Made by a program: the position numbers and the translations under genes
Shown: positions 46,116 to 59,000 of the stretch, piece by piece
Numbering within the stretch: the first letter of the stretch is position 1
Layout: each line of letters starts with the position of its first letter
Origin: Thuidium tamariscinum
Lineage: Eukaryota > Streptophyta > Bryopsida > Hypnales > Thuidiaceae
NCBI GenBank assembly: GCA_947034885.2
Contig: OX344749.2
Coordinates: forward strand, 38,345,682-38,409,681
Direction: 5' to 3'
Length of the DNA: 64,000 nt
Notes under the pieces: model-generated
The model's database searches: none
The model's input: the letters and a program-made list of their open reading frames with translations, nothing else
What the model was told of the DNA's origin: nothing

Positions 46116-46869
46116 GTAGTAGCTCTGGCGGTGGACTTGTCGGCAGCTCAAGCCGTACTGCCGGATCCACTTTCTTTTGTGGGTCGACCTCCATTCTTAC
46201 AGGAAGGCTCTCGCTGTCTTCATTCTCCACCACAGTCTGCTCTTTCGATCCCACCGAGCCAACAAACTTCTCACATCCAACAAGCTGTTCGAAGTCGCAA
46301 TCCCTCCTCAAATCACAGTTTCCACGGACTAGAATTTCAGTCTCGCCTTGTGATACAGAATGCGCAAGTTCCACCTGACAACTCCGTTCAAGCACGTCCT
46401 GTTGCCCCTCATCCTCCCCATCACCGAGGAAGACAGTCCTGGGCGACCTGCATGTGTCTTCCACTGAGCTTCCTGGAGAGCTCTCATCCTCCTGCGGGCT
46501 GGCTAATGCACCAAGCCCACTCAAGGACCTCGCCACTCCTTTCCTTGGAGTGTTAATGGCGATTTCTTGGAAGTTCTTGGCCTCCTCACAGCTGATTGCC
46601 ACATCGTGACGATGAAGCTCACCGGTTGGTCGTGTTGGCTTTTTGTTGATGGAGGCTCGGGTTCCCGAGAGGCTTTTCGTGAAAAACTCCAGGCGTGATA
46701 CCAGGCGTTCATCGTCACTATCTTGGTCCGACTCGGGCTTGGTGCGAATGACTTCCCTCCTCACTGCTGGTACACTCTTTTGTTTCTGCATTTTTAGGTT
46801 CATGATAGTTTCAAATTCGTTGCGATTGATTGACATGGTGTGTGTGTGCGAGTGCAAAGTGAAGCTCAC
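46108..46869 (-). CDS. Unknown Ser/Glu-rich protein (up to 253 aa)
   Basis: The frame opens MSFTLHSHTHTMSINRNEFE; the Met at residue 12 is an equally good start. It contains ESDQDSDDERLVSRLEFFTK and a Pro-rich end ELPTSPPPELLHG. The G+C content and codon balance exceed those of surrounding DNA, which supports coding, but no domain, signal peptide or membrane helix is recognised. Acidic serine clusters could be casein kinase 2 sites. Splicing to the upstream minus-strand frame at 47486-47776 is possible, since that frame has a strong GTAAGA donor. The 3' end lies at the start of the minisatellite. Confidence 0.45.
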   Translation of the reverse strand: MSFTLHSHTHTMSINRNEFETIMNLKMQKQKSVPAVRREVIRTKPESDQDSDDERLVSRLEFFTKSLSGTRASINKKPTRPTGELHRHDVAISCEEAKNFQEIAINTPRKGVARSLSGLGALASPQEDESSPGSSVEDTCRSPRTVFLGDGEDEGQQDVLERSCQVELAHSVSQGETEILVRGNCDLRRDCDFEQLVGCEKFVGSVGSKEQTVVENEDSESLPVRMEVDPQKKVDPAVRLELPTSPPPELLHG

Positions 46870-47485
46870 CTTAAAAATATGACGCGACTTGCCCTGTCTG
46901 CTGGTCTACTAAATGAGACCCCCCAAAGTCCCATGTGATCTCCCAACTCTCAAATTCCGGTTCAGCCCACTAATGCCACTCCATGTTTGTGATGTTTAAT
47001 ATTCAAGAGAGTAGAAGCTAGAAAATGATCAGCTACACCCGGTATGATACTTTAAAGAGTATATACGAGTGGATACCAATGTCAAAGCTACCGTATCTGA
47101 TCTCATTAGACCTGTCAATGCGTGCGCAAAGAGAAGCGCACCTTGAAAACATTTTGGTTCCAAATCATGTCCTCCTTCCGCGGTAAGATCTCAAGATCCC
47201 GCTTCGCACAGCGCTCTGGTTTCTCCGTCAGCTCTCTGACCGAGAAATCCTGTACCCCAACCAATTTTTGCATATTGAAACGACTTTTTTCAATCTACCT
47301 CGAAAGGGCTTCTTGTTTTTTTTAGCACTTTTGTAGTGGTTGTATGAGGTCGTTCTGTTGTCCGATTTTTTAGTGTTTGTGACCATCACATACAATGTTC
47401 AATTTGGCCATAAATGAATTATTGTTTCTACAATTCGATCTATCGAATTGGTCATTATAAAACGAGGGATCTTTGGTATTCACAT
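46870..47485. other. Spacer or intron between two minus-strand frames
   Basis: No independent gene is seen. If 47486-47776 and 46108-46869 belong to one gene, this is its intron. Confidence 0.35.
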
Positions 47486-47776
47486 TTAGGTCTTACTCAA
47501 ATCGTGTTGACTTCTTACCCATTCTGCTTCAGCGGGGTTTAGCCACTGCCTAACGATTGCCATGGTTTCGGGATCCACCATTGCCGCAGCAGGCTCCGGA
47601 ACGTAATTGAAACTCTCAGTCCCTACACAGCAAGCTGCTTCGGACGTCTCGGGCGCATCAACTCGATTTTCCATGACGCTCCTGCAATGTCTTCCATACA
47701 TGTACCCCAATGCCAGACATCCTGCCCCTACGAGAATGGGCTGATACTCGTGAATGGTCGAAGAAAAGCAGTCCAT
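47486..47776 (-). CDS. Unknown small protein or first exon with one membrane segment (96 aa)
   Basis: MDCFSSTIHEYQPILVGAGC... has one predicted membrane helix (ILVGAGCLALGYMYG, about residues 14-28) followed by a hydrophilic part ending VDPETMAIVRQWLNPAEAEW. At that point the DNA reads TGG|GTAAGA, a strong donor, so the last ten codons to the stop may be intronic. The start region is G+C-rich like a real 5' end. No family is recognised. Confidence 0.45.
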   Translation of the reverse strand: MDCFSSTIHEYQPILVGAGCLALGYMYGRHCRSVMENRVDAPETSEAACCVGTESFNYVPEPAAAMVDPETMAIVRQWLNPAEAEWVRSQHDLSKT

Positions 47777-48771
47777 CTCTGCGCAATTTCAAGATGACCC
47801 TCAACGCTTCGGTAGTGTCGCCATGACTGGAGACTGCAACAAGGATCCCAGCAACAGATTGTTATGTGATTTCTGCGCTTGGATATTCAGCTGTTGACAT
47901 GCCTAGCCTCTGAGGGGAATCCACTGATGCAGTCTCATCTTTCTCCAGTTTGGTGATGGAAATCTTCTTCAATGTCGACATCGACGTCGATTAAAGGGTA
48001 GCAATTGCAAACCTTGAGATTCGCGGCAGTCTCAAGAGAGTATGGTGAAGAGGAACGGAAATGGATGCGAAGAGGCGGCATCAGCGACGCATCACAAAAT
48101 TAGGAGCTCACTCAATCTCTCGAGCGTTCTTCACATCCTCACACAGAACAGTCTGAAAACATCGGAAAAGAACATTCTTTTTTCTAGCCAATAATGTCCC
48201 GGCATGAAAAAATGGCTATGGATGTAGTAACTGTTTGACCATATCCGCCGTTTTCGGAGATTCTGTCTTTCCAATCTGCAGCAAGATCACTGCACTAGTG
48301 CACTTTTTCTCGTGCATGACTAATATAAAAAAATAAAACTCATGGAAGATCTTACTAAATTCAGAGCCCCGTCTGTCAACGTTCCGTCGACGGACTTTTG
48401 GTGGACTTTTTGTTGGACGGAGCCCAAACGGATGAAGCATTCCGTATCACGAAAACCTGGAACCTATTTTTTACTTGCACAGTTTCTTTGTTGCTCTCCA
48501 ATGAGGAAAGAGAATGGCACTTGTGCATCTTACTGTATCCCGTATCCGCATCTATGCAAAATCATTATCTCCGTCAACAGCATCATTCTCTTGCACACTT
48601 TATCACTACTACTGGAGACCGACTCCAACTGACGGAGAGCGGGAGCTTCCATGGCTTTGTACTGTGCAGTTCGAAGCTCGAGATGGAGATGATGGAGGTG
48701 TAGCGGTTGCATTTTTTTTTTCTTGTGTGGGTGGGGGGATTTGGAGCTCGTGGTTTGAAAACAAAAACCAT
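47777..48771. other. Intergenic region between divergent genes
   Basis: Between the minus-strand frame starting at 47776 and the phosphatase gene; overlapping open frames on both strands show no recognisable protein. It may contain promoters of both. Confidence 0.4.
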
Positions 48772-49290
48772 AAAGGAATGTGGTGTGCTTCGTGTTTCTC
48801 GTTGCTCTTGGGTTTGTCGCCGCTCTGTGTGTGTCTATTCGTGGTTTGAGTTTGAGCAGGAGGGGTCCTTAGAGCGGTGCTCCTTTCGCTCGAATTTGGC
48901 TCCTGGACGGTGGAATTTGATGTAAAGGAGCTGGAGGTAGTTTTGTTGCTTGCATTTCCAGGCGTAATTTGAGTGCAAGCCTTGGGAGTAACGGTGGCAG
49001 GAAATAGGTCTTCGTGCTTGTTTCTGTGGTTAGTGTAGCTGAGTGAATGTGGTTTGTTTCGTGTTTTTCGGGTTCTTGGGTTCGTCGCCGTTCTGTGTGT
49101 TTGTTTGTGGTTTGAGGTTTAGCAGGAGGGGTCCTTCGAGCGGTGCTCATTTTACTCGAATTAGGCTCCTGGATGGTAGAATTCGGAGGGGGGTTTTTTG
49201 CTTGCATTTCCAGGCGTGATTTGAGTGCGAGCTCTGGGAGGAGTAACGATAGCAGAAGATAGGTCTTCGTGTTGTGTTTGTGGTTAGTGT
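48772..49290. repeat. Tandem duplication (~260-bp units) 5' of the phosphatase gene
   Basis: Units at about 48772-49033 and 49034-49290 share, in order, GTTTCTCGTTGCTCTTGGGT against GTTTTTCGGGTTCTTGGGTT, AGCAGGAGGGGTCCTT, AGCGGTGCTC, GGCTCCTGGA, TTGCTTGCATTTCCAGGCGT, and ATAGGTCTTCGTG. Identity is roughly 80-85%. The second unit ends about 100 bp before the ATG, so both lie in the promoter or 5' UTR. Confidence 0.85.
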
Positions 49291-49394
49291 AGTTGCGTGA
49301 ACCCTTTTGCGTTTCCAGGTTCCCTTGTGTGCGCCCATGTGTGGTGGTGGACGAGGATGGTAGAGAATCATACATTTCAGAGAGAGGTTCAAGA

Positions 49395-52300
49395 ATGGCC
49401 ACCATCTCTCTCCTCCGCCCTCCTCTTCCTTCCTCCCAACAACGTGTGAGCATTGGCGAACCAGACCACCATGAGAACCTGATTTCTCCTCTTGTGAAAT
49501 TGACACCGGCCATGACGTGCGCTTGGCGCTGGATGCCCACTATTGCGTCGAGTTTGCTGCGGATTTCCCAGTTTCCGAATTCTTATTCCACGACACGACG
49601 GGTGTCGTATGGCGTTCGGAGTTCGAATAGCCGAAGGAGACGGTGCACGGGAACGTCCAATGTGGGTCCCGAAAAGGTGAAGGGCGTGGAAGTCAAGCAA
49701 GGAGAAGAGGAACTGGTGGCTTCTGTGTCTGCGTTGGACAAATTGTGGCAGGGGAGGGAGGATTTGGACTCGGCAGTGTTTGGTCCTGTGGAGACAGAGA
49801 ACAAGGACAAGGACAGTGGTAAGGTGGAGCAAGGAAATTCAGGAGGATTGCGGCATTCGAAACAGGTATTTGGTGCGCTCTGTTATGCTGTACCGAAATA
49901 AGTGTCCGCAGTTTTGTTAATAACATTGGATGCCAATTTCATTGGTCACATTTATGAAATAAAGAAATTCAGAAGGGTCCAATTTTACATCATCAAAATC
50001 AATGAGAAGGGAATACTGCATGTGTTCATTGCAACCTAAAATAAAATGGAACCGAAAAAAGACTCCATATTACCTACTCAAAACATCCTTTTAAAACATG
50101 AGGTCCAATTAGGACACTTATTCGTCTCGAGACGGAGGGAATACGATTTTTCAATCTGTCTCTTAACAAGTGACTATATCCTTCTCGAGTAATGTCGCAG
50201 GGTGCCAGGAATATGGGTTAGCCCTAGACGTCCTGGTTTTGATCCTGCATTGCTTTCGGTAATTTATCTTTTAGTAATGTTCGATTGTTTGGATTTAGAA
50301 TCTGCACGTGTAGAAACTAATAACATAGCATTCTAGAAAATCCTTGTTCGAGCTCCCTCTCTGAATTGGCACGATAGCGAATTCCTGACACCGGGTTTTG
50401 CAAAGTTGAGCTGAATCTGTACAAGTGAAAGCTTCTCCGATTTTCTGTTCCTAAGGAGGTGTTCGGAGAAATTCGTTGAAATTTTACCTGAAAAATTGCA
50501 AGATGCTTCAATTTGTCGTCCAGTAGGTGTCTCTGTATCCTTCTCGAGTCGTGTCGCTGACTGCCAGGGATTAGGGCTAGCCGTAAAAGTTTTGGGTACT
50601 CTGTTTATGTCCTGGTTGATATTATGCATTGATAGATCTTTGATTTGGTTGACGGACCGTTTACTGCTCGATTTCTTGGGTATAGATTTCGCACCTATAA
50701 AAACTGACATAGCAGTCTAGAGTATCGTTGTTGAGCACCCTGTGAAACCTGACTTCTTTTTTTGCAAAATTGAGTTAAGTTTGAACAAGTGTGAGCTCCT
50801 GAAGCCTATTAGCGATTGTCTTCACGTATGAGAGTGTGTTAGAGCTTTACTTTCGCTTCATTTGTCATGACTTCGACCGAATGAACTTTTAGTTGACACT
50901 GCCAACATTAGGTGTCGTGCTTCCAATGGTGAAGAATGTTATGCGATGCTCTTGAAGAAGTTCGTGAATTTGATGAATTGACAAAGTGAGACAGATACTT
51001 AGTTCTATGATTTGACCAATGATCTGAGTACGAGATGTTTGATATCTTTCCATGCCTCGCTTTGTTCTCTCCTATGGAACCTTTGTCAAAGGTTTAGTAT
51101 TTTATGAATCTTGAAAAAGCCAAGTCTTCCTGCATTAAGTTTACGGTATCTCATGTTAATCTGAAGATATTCTCAATGGTCAATGCAAGAAATTCTCGGT
51201 TTCGTTGACCGTGATAGTTGCTGTTCTGTTCAACAGGCGAGCAGGTCACGGGCTCCTACAACCAGGGTAGATTCCAACGGTGCACTGCACAATTGCACGC
51301 CACCAGATTCCGGCAGTCCTCCACAGGACAATATTCATAGTGATTACGAAACACAAGGGAGTGACGAACCGGTGTTCTTGGAAGTCATACCCGAAGACCT
51401 TGTAACAATTCACCCCGACCTATCACAGACTGTGGGACTTTTTGATGGTCAACAACCACTTCCTGTTATAGAACAAGCACTGAATGTGGAGCCTGCCAAA
51501 GAGTGGGATCGGTGGCCATCTGGTCTTCAAGAAGACCTTATTAAAATCAAACCAGACGTGCAGGGTAAGTATGGTCCAGAAATGGCAGCCGCTATTCAAG
51601 CGGTTCAGCTTGCGTCCATGTTAAGCCAACGAGTTCAGGAGAGGTTGATTCGTCACGAGGAGAAGGCGGACAAAAAGAAGGATAAATCACTAATTACAGT
51701 GGCAGGTACTGTACACGTAGTGGCAGTGAGCACGACCTCCGAGTATCTCACACCGAATTTCTTACTCAGTTTCCTTTGTTCGACCACGGTTTTGTTGATT
51801 TAATTGTTCCGTGTAACCTTTTGGTAGGAGTCTTAGGTAAACATAATAGCTTCTAAGTGAAATGTAATAGCCTTGACATACTGGAGCTTAGCTGATTATA
51901 CAGAGCGAAATTGTTGTTGTGCTTTTGTTTTTCTTAACTTGATATTCGTTTTGTTGAATTTTAAAATAGAAAGGAGGTTGCTTTCGGGAGTCCACGAAGG
52001 AATTTTGAACCTCCAAAACCCTTAAAAAATTTGAATCGTTTTTTCAATTCACAGCACTTGATGAACATTGAATAGTGATGAAACAGGTGTTGAACTTGTT
52101 GCTGATCAACTTGTGTGACTGGTGCAGATTGGGGAGTGCAGGCTGTTGTGAGCTGGGTTCTTTCACAAGCTTTCCAAGGGGAGGAGATTTCGATGGTGGC
52201 TGAAGAAGACACAAATGGTCTGAGAGGTCAAAGTGGCATGGACATGTCCCAGAGGGTCGTCAATGCAGTGAACGAATGCTTATGTGAGGCCTCGGTGGTG

Positions 52301-54449
52301 GGCATCGCGCCTCCCAAGCAACCACTGGGCTCCTACGAAGTGCTCAAGTTCATCAACAAAGGAACCGCCCTTGGTGGCCCTACAGGGCGTCACTGGGTGT
52401 TGGATCCTGTTGATGGTACTTTAGGGTTTGTCCGCGGGGATCAGTATGCGGTGGCTCTGGCTCTTGTGGACGATGGCGAAGTTGTGCTTGGGGTTTTAGG
52501 ATGTCCAAACTTTCCGATGAGAACCGCTTGGTTGGGATATCATCACAAGTGAGCATCTAGTTTTTTTCTCTTTCTGATGCACTCCGATAAGCATGCTTGT
52601 GGATGTGCCTTCATTTTCAATTGGGTGCTCAAATTTTCCAGAGATGATCTAGAACACTTAGCCGTGTTAATCTTTGTCTATTGCTACGCCATTTAATGTA
52701 GTTTCTAGGAGAACTTTGCTAATTGTGACGCCAATTAACCCCTAAATGCCTGAGCCCTTTTTCGAGCTTCTAGAAGTTCATTCAATATTTGCAATGCAGT
52801 CTTCAATAGAAAAATCATTAACAATTTTTTTCAAATTTGGATTTTTGATAAATAAAATACACTTTAAAGGGTATTCAACGAAAAATATGATTCACCAAGA
52901 ACATTACTTTGAAAGATTTTATTTTATCTTCAAAGTTTAGTCCAGTGAACACCAAAGTATGGTGCCTTGGGCATTTAGGGGTTAATTTAGTTGTTAACAC
53001 AAACTCTGCTAATTGTAGCGTGGCTAGATTTTCTTGACTCCTCTCTGGAATGGGTTCTCTCCTAGTATTTTTACTTTCCTGGCTAGATTTCTCAGCAGGT
53101 GTTGTATTGGCATGAACTGGTTTTGCTTTTCCGCTTCGAACTCTCTTGAAGGAAATGCATCTGTTGGATTGACGGTAGTGATTGTAATATTTCAACAGAT
53201 ACTATCGAATTGCAATGCAAATTGCGCCACCAGACCCCAAAAACTGGCACAGGGGGTGTGTCATGACAGCTCAAAAAGGAGACGGTCGAGCATGGATGCA
53301 GCCCATGATTTTTAATGGGAAAACTTTTAACGAGGTTCATGCTCGTCGTGAGGTGTGCGTCTCCGCAGTTGTTGACCCGGCCGACGCAACTTTTTGTGAG
53401 CCGGTGGAGAAAGCCAACTCTAGTCATTCTTTTACAGCCGGTCTGGCAAACACTTTGGGTTTAAGGTAAGAGACCTTTTCATACCTTCCGTATTCGAACA
53501 CTTTGGACACATCTCTGCCGACTTTATGAATTTCTTTTTATTGTATAAAAATCATTCAGATGGTGCCTGCGACGTCATTTTACAAGACTCTCGTTTCACT
53601 TTTTTGTTGGATGCGACAGTGTTCTCTGCTCTCGTTACTTTCTTTCCTACATTTGACGTGCATTACCTTGACCACTTTCACCCGCAGCTTAGTGATTGTC
53701 TTTTTTTCGCTACTGTAAAGAATGAACCGATTCAGAGAGTTGGTCCTGCCTGTGTTAGTACTTGCTGGTTGGACACCTTTCAGCATACATTGAAGAGCTT
53801 GGTTTGTTTCCTTCTGTATCTATCTTGCCATTTTCCTAGTAAAGTGTATTGTAAGTTCACTAATGATGGACCCCTCATTTTAGGCAATATTAAAAAAAAA
53901 ACATTTTATCAGATATGTTCTGGAAAACCTAGTTGCTTTTAGTTGCAACGCCATTTTAAAGCAAAATTTCTAACTCTACCAATTGTAGAATACCTCTTTG
54001 GGTTGAGTTCCTCCCTGCTGAGCGTAGAATTTTCAATTTTGTGTTTCTAGCTTAATCACCAACTAGCGAAAGCTTCAGTTTTTGCATACTTGCATTTGGA
54101 GGTTGAAACCTGAAGGGTCTAAGCCAGTCTTTTCCCTTTTTCCAGGAATCAGCCTCTACGTGTCTACAGTATGGCCAAATATGCAGCCATCGCTCGGGGC
54201 GATGCTGAGATTTTTATGAAGTTTGCAAAGGCCGGGTACAAGGAGAAAATCTGGGACCATGCAGCCGGTGTGCTCATTGTGCAAGAAGCTGGGGGCGTGG
54301 TCACCGATGCAGGGGGTCGACCTCTTGATTTTTCCAAGGGTCGGTTTTTGGAAGGGCTGGATCGTGGCATTGTAGCGTGTTGTGGGAAGTCGCTGCACAA
54401 CAAAATCATCGCAGCTGTGGATGCAAGTTATAACTCTTCCACTCTTTGA
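49395..54449 (+). CDS. HAL2-like 3'(2'),5'-bisphosphate nucleotidase / inositol monophosphatase family (5 exons, 643 aa)
   Basis: Exons: 49395-49865, 51237-51705, 52128-52548, 53199-53465, 54146-54449; phases fit and the total is 1,932 nt without a lesion. The phosphatase domain starts near residue 275 (PEMAAAIQAVQLASMLSQRV). It has the metal-binding motifs SMVAEEDT (~337-341) and VLDPVDGTLGFVRGDQYAVA (Asp406, Asp409), and C-terminal KIWDHAAGVLIVQEAGG (Asp580). HAL2/SAL-type enzymes remove the 3' phosphate from PAP, linking sulfate assimilation and stress signalling; VLGVLGCPN and GTALGGPTGRHW fit the plant HAL2-like branch. About 270 residues precede the domain: a Ser/Arg-rich start that may be a plastid transit peptide (MTCAWRWMPTIASSLLRISQ from Met40), then an acidic low-complexity region. 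That is unusually long; a shorter product from an internal start is possible. The ATG is the first Met in the frame. Confidence 0.9.
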
Positions 54450-55760
54450 AAACTGGAAGACGGGCGGCTCTTGTACAAGCAGATCAAAGTCTTGTCCCAA
54501 CTACAGGCAGATTGCTTCACTCAAATGGTGGCCCTTGCACAGGTAATTGATCATCTCATGCCTCGGATAGTGGGTGCTATCCGTAGTGGAAACATGGAAT
54601 AAAAACTAGGGTGGTGGAGACATTGTAGGAATGTACACTTCCCCATTAGATTTGGGACACAATCGTGTCCTGATGCGGGTAATGTTTAGACCAATGCTTG
54701 ATGTGGAATTTTGCACAAGATCCATGATTGGGCATTGAAGTGCTTTGACGTGTAACAGAATCAAAGATACGAAGAATCAATATATGCCGTCCAAACTTCA
54801 TTTTTGGACTCTCGTAAGTACATATTTAAAATCTAATAATCTAATCTCTTTATTTTGGGGGGCGACTCTGTGGTACTTGGTATGAAGTTGGAGATTTGAA
54901 CCATAAATCTCGACTGCATCACTTGAGTGGTGCAGATTTTTAGTCACTAATGGACTGTGATGTTGTAGTTCACCCTGTCACTGCTCGTGGATCTGTTGCA
55001 TCTTCCTGCCCAGTGAGTTCCATTTGTGTTGCTTGGTGTTGTGAACAAGGAACTATTTCTTACTTTATAACTAAGAGTTGGTGCGTCATGTGCAACTAAG
55101 TGCCCTGCATTTAGTCTGGAAAATCATTTACTAACCAAAGGATCAAAGTCCCCTTGGAGACACCTGGGATTTGGGGGCAGGCTTGTGTGACCTGACTTTT
55201 TGACATGAGTTTTTAAAAACTTTTTCTGAAGAGAGGAAATCATATTAGCTTATTGAAAATATAATGTTTATTACAATTGGTGCGTGGGAGCAAAAGTGTT
55301 GCCATTCTAAGTTCTACAAGCAATTTGTCGGGCAAAACAAAAGAAACTCAAAAAAATAATTAAATTTTTTAACCCTTTCAGTTTTTCGATTATGTTTACT
55401 CCAAAATTGCTTGACTATATTTACTCTAGAAATGGTCAAAAACTGCCATTTCTAGTACGAATACCAATTTTTTTAGAGAGTGTTTTTTGAGATTTGGAAT
55501 TGTAGGATCTTGGTAGTAAATTGGTTTGAGAATATGTGGAAAAAATTTCAGACTTTTTCACCATGTAGATTGCAAGATTTTAGTGTTTGAATGAATGCTC
55601 AATTTATTTTTTTATTTTTTTATAGAAAATAGGGCAGCTTCTCTTCAAGAAGTGACAATCATATGAAAAATTAGAGGAGATTTTAGTGAAAAGAAGATTG
55701 TGAGTTCCCATGTAGTGCAGAGTTGTGGGAATTGTAGATCAGCCAAAAATTGATGTAGTC
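54450..55760. other. Intergenic DNA downstream of the phosphatase gene
   Basis: 3' UTR of the phosphatase gene followed by AT-rich DNA. No gene seen. Confidence 0.5.
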
Positions 55761-56000
55761 GGGTGATGTCCACATCAGATTTACTTTTGCAAAAAAAAAA
55801 AATCAACTTTTTTTTCCAATTTCAATGGCCCTCCAAATTTTTACGGGTGACGTCCACATCAGATTTGCTTTTGCAAAAAAGAAAAATCAACTTTTTTTTC
55901 CAATTTCAATGGCCCTCCAAATTTTTATTTTTATTTTTTTGTATTTATTTCAGTGGCCCTCCATATTTTTATTTTTATTTTTTTGTATTTATTTCAGTTG
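55761..56000 (+). repeat. Tandem repeats: two 84-bp units, then two ~46-bp units
   Basis: GGGTGATGTCCACATCAGAT starts unit 1 at 55761 and GGGTGACGTCCACATCAGAT starts unit 2 at 55845; both end in CAATGGCCCTCCAAATTTTT. Then TATTTATTTCAGTGGCCCTC-type units follow twice. Confidence 0.9.
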
Positions 56001-59000
56001 ACTACTATTAGCCGTTCCCTCACTGCTATAGGAATGATAAGAGGAATTGGCTTGAAATGGCCCTTTAAGGAGCCAAACTTCATCTAATGGTTCAAAACAA
56101 TTGTGTGTCTTTGGATTCATTGTTGTGGTCAAGTACGGTACTTGCCTAAAAAATTTCAAATTATTTGAAACTGTACAACATATAGGAAAAAATAGAAAGT
56201 AGAAGGAAGTAGCAAATGACACAAAATAAAAAATTGTTAAGAATTTCTTTAAGGAATTGAAAAATGTTAATCCCAATGATTGCAATGTTGTAATAAACAA
56301 TTTACATCCTATAATTTTATTTTTTTTGAATAATATTGAAAATTGAGTAAAATAATGGACTTCAAAGTTCATTTTAGAGTAGAGAATCAATAATTGCCTA
56401 CAAACAAAAATTCCTCATAACTTTTGACTCATTGATCAAAATAAAATGATTCAAAGCTTTTTAGACAAACATGAATGAAGAAAACCAATTTCAAATTTTT
56501 GTTTTTGAAAAAAGTCTTGCTTTTCAATCTACCTAAACACCTAAAGTGCCTATTTACAAAAATACAAAAATATATTAAGCCATAATTTTTTACTCATATT
56601 TTCAAATGTCTTGATTTTTAATATACATGAAAGATACTCTTCATTCCTAGGTTCCACTAAAATTTAGTCTTGAAATATAGAAATCTCCACTTAGACATAC
56701 TTGCTAGAAATTGCTATTTTGCCAAATTTAGCAAGCTAGGGTTTAATTTTTTCTCCCCTCAAAGATTATATTTTGGTTTACATCTAAAGCTTTAATTCAT
56801 TCTATTTGAACTAGTAATGAGAAAGTTATGGATAATCTTGTATTTTAGGCAATCTAATCAACTTCTTGAAAAATCAAGTTTTAGAATTAATTTTTGAATG
56901 TATTTTTTCAAATTTTTCAAATTTTTTTCTTTAATAGGGATAAGTTTGTTTGCAAGAACAATCTCATTGTTGGAATCATGCATGGTGTTTCAATTCCATC
57001 TTAAAGCTATTAACAATTTAGTGTTTTGTTCAATCTTAGACCTACTTCTACTTAACAATTTTTTAATGAGTGACAATCAAGTGTGTTTTTTGAAATTTTT
57101 TTCATCAATTTTCAACTCAAATGTTCAACATAAAAAAATTGAATGTAGGATCTATAATTAATGCAAAAATTCCTACAAATGGTAGTCAAAGTCTTTTGAA
57201 ATTGCAGACCAAAATTCAAAAATAAATAAAACTCCACCTTTGAATGTTGTTATCTTCTAATCTGTCTTGTCAAACTTCATGAAATTCTTACCACATAATT
57301 TGAGACAAGTAAATTACAAGATCCCATAGATAGGTACTATAAAAAAAACTTTTTTTGTTTCTTAGGTGAAAGTAGCAAATGAGACATTTTTTAGTAGATT
57401 TTGAGTTAAAAAATGCCTTGGTCCTTTATAGGTTATACATTATATTTTTAGCAAGATGCATTGACTACCAACAAAATAAGATGCTTCATAATTTTTTCAT
57501 GACTACTTTAAATGGAATGTCAAATCTATCTATAAAGAAAAATATATCTTTTATATGAAAAATAATTTAAATAGAATTTATATTTCATGTTTTTTTATTT
57601 GTTGTTGACTATCCTAAAACCTTTTGAGCATGGCATAAATTTTGCTTTGAAATATTGAGAAAAATTTTTTTTTAAAAAAATATTCCTATAAAACTAATGT
57701 ATATTTTTGTATAAAAATAATCTAAGACAATTATTCCAAATTTGAGATCATAAAAGCTTGCATAAGCTTCAAGCATCTCCTTAGAGATACTCAAGACTCT
57801 ATGGGCTAATAATAAAACCCCTATTTTAATGCTTATTTAATTCTAAATCTAAAGGACCTAAAGGCAATCCAATTTTACAAAATTGGAATAACTTATTATA
57901 AAATGAACTTAAAATAATAATAATCTAATGATGATTTTCAAACAATGTATTAAATATATTATTTATAAATCATATTTTTATGACCAGATCAACTAGTGCA
58001 CAAACCAAACAATAATATTTGAAGGGAAAAATTAAATATTCATTCTAAAATTAATTGTAGATTGAATATTTGTAATATTTACAAGAATTTTTCCCTCTTT
58101 AGTTCAAAATTATAAATTTTAATCAAGGTGGTTTTTAAAGATTTTAATATTAATTTTTTTAATTCAAATCATTTTTAAAGGGTTATTTTTTTAAGTTAAA
58201 AAGTTATTTTTTGAGGCAAGACCTACAAATATCTTTTGAATTATAGAATATTTGCAAAGCAAAACCTTTAGAGTTTATGTTGTATAAATGTTAAAGAACT
58301 AACACAAAAAATCTTTTAAAAAATGATGGATGAAAAAATGCATTTTTTTGTAATTGAAATGTATTTTCATTCATTCATTGTTTGAAATTTGAATACCTAC
58401 AATAGTTCTTTAGAAGGTGAATGTAGTTATTTGAGGTGCATGTCAAATATATATAGTGGGATACCAATCAAAATGGCATTTTTGAATTTGTAGTGAAAGA
58501 AATTTCTATGCTTCCAACTTTGGTAGCCTTTTAAGAGTTGAAAAATTTGTGTTTTACCATTAATTTTTTTTTACGTGATATCATCTCTAAATTAGTAACA
58601 TGTGTGCCAAATTTTCTAGATGTGTACACCTATAATCAGCACTCTCCAAATCGTGATACCTATATAAAGTTCCAAAAGCATTGTAAAAATCCAGATATTG
58701 ATTACACAAGATGTCCACAATCAAAACATAGAAGTCCATGAGAATCCAATATTAGATATTTGTCCATTTAGAAATAATACATTGAAATTTAATAAATCCA
58801 CCAGTATTTAGTGTTCAAATAATGCATGCTAGAGTGTGTTAAAATTCTATTCTAATTGCAAATAAGCTCTATATACCTATAAAACTAATGTTCAAGCAAG
58901 TTTCTATAATCTTATAGCTATTGGCATGATTTTATAAACTCTTTTTTAAATTAAAAACCACATAGCTTTCTAGGAATATGATAATTATTTCAATTAATGC

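Noticed and set aside
48869-49832. Minus-strand frames (223, 119 and 147 codons) opposite the phosphatase 5' end
   Set aside because: They overlap the tandem duplication and exon 1 of a supported gene; His/Pro/Arg/Ser-rich, no domain.
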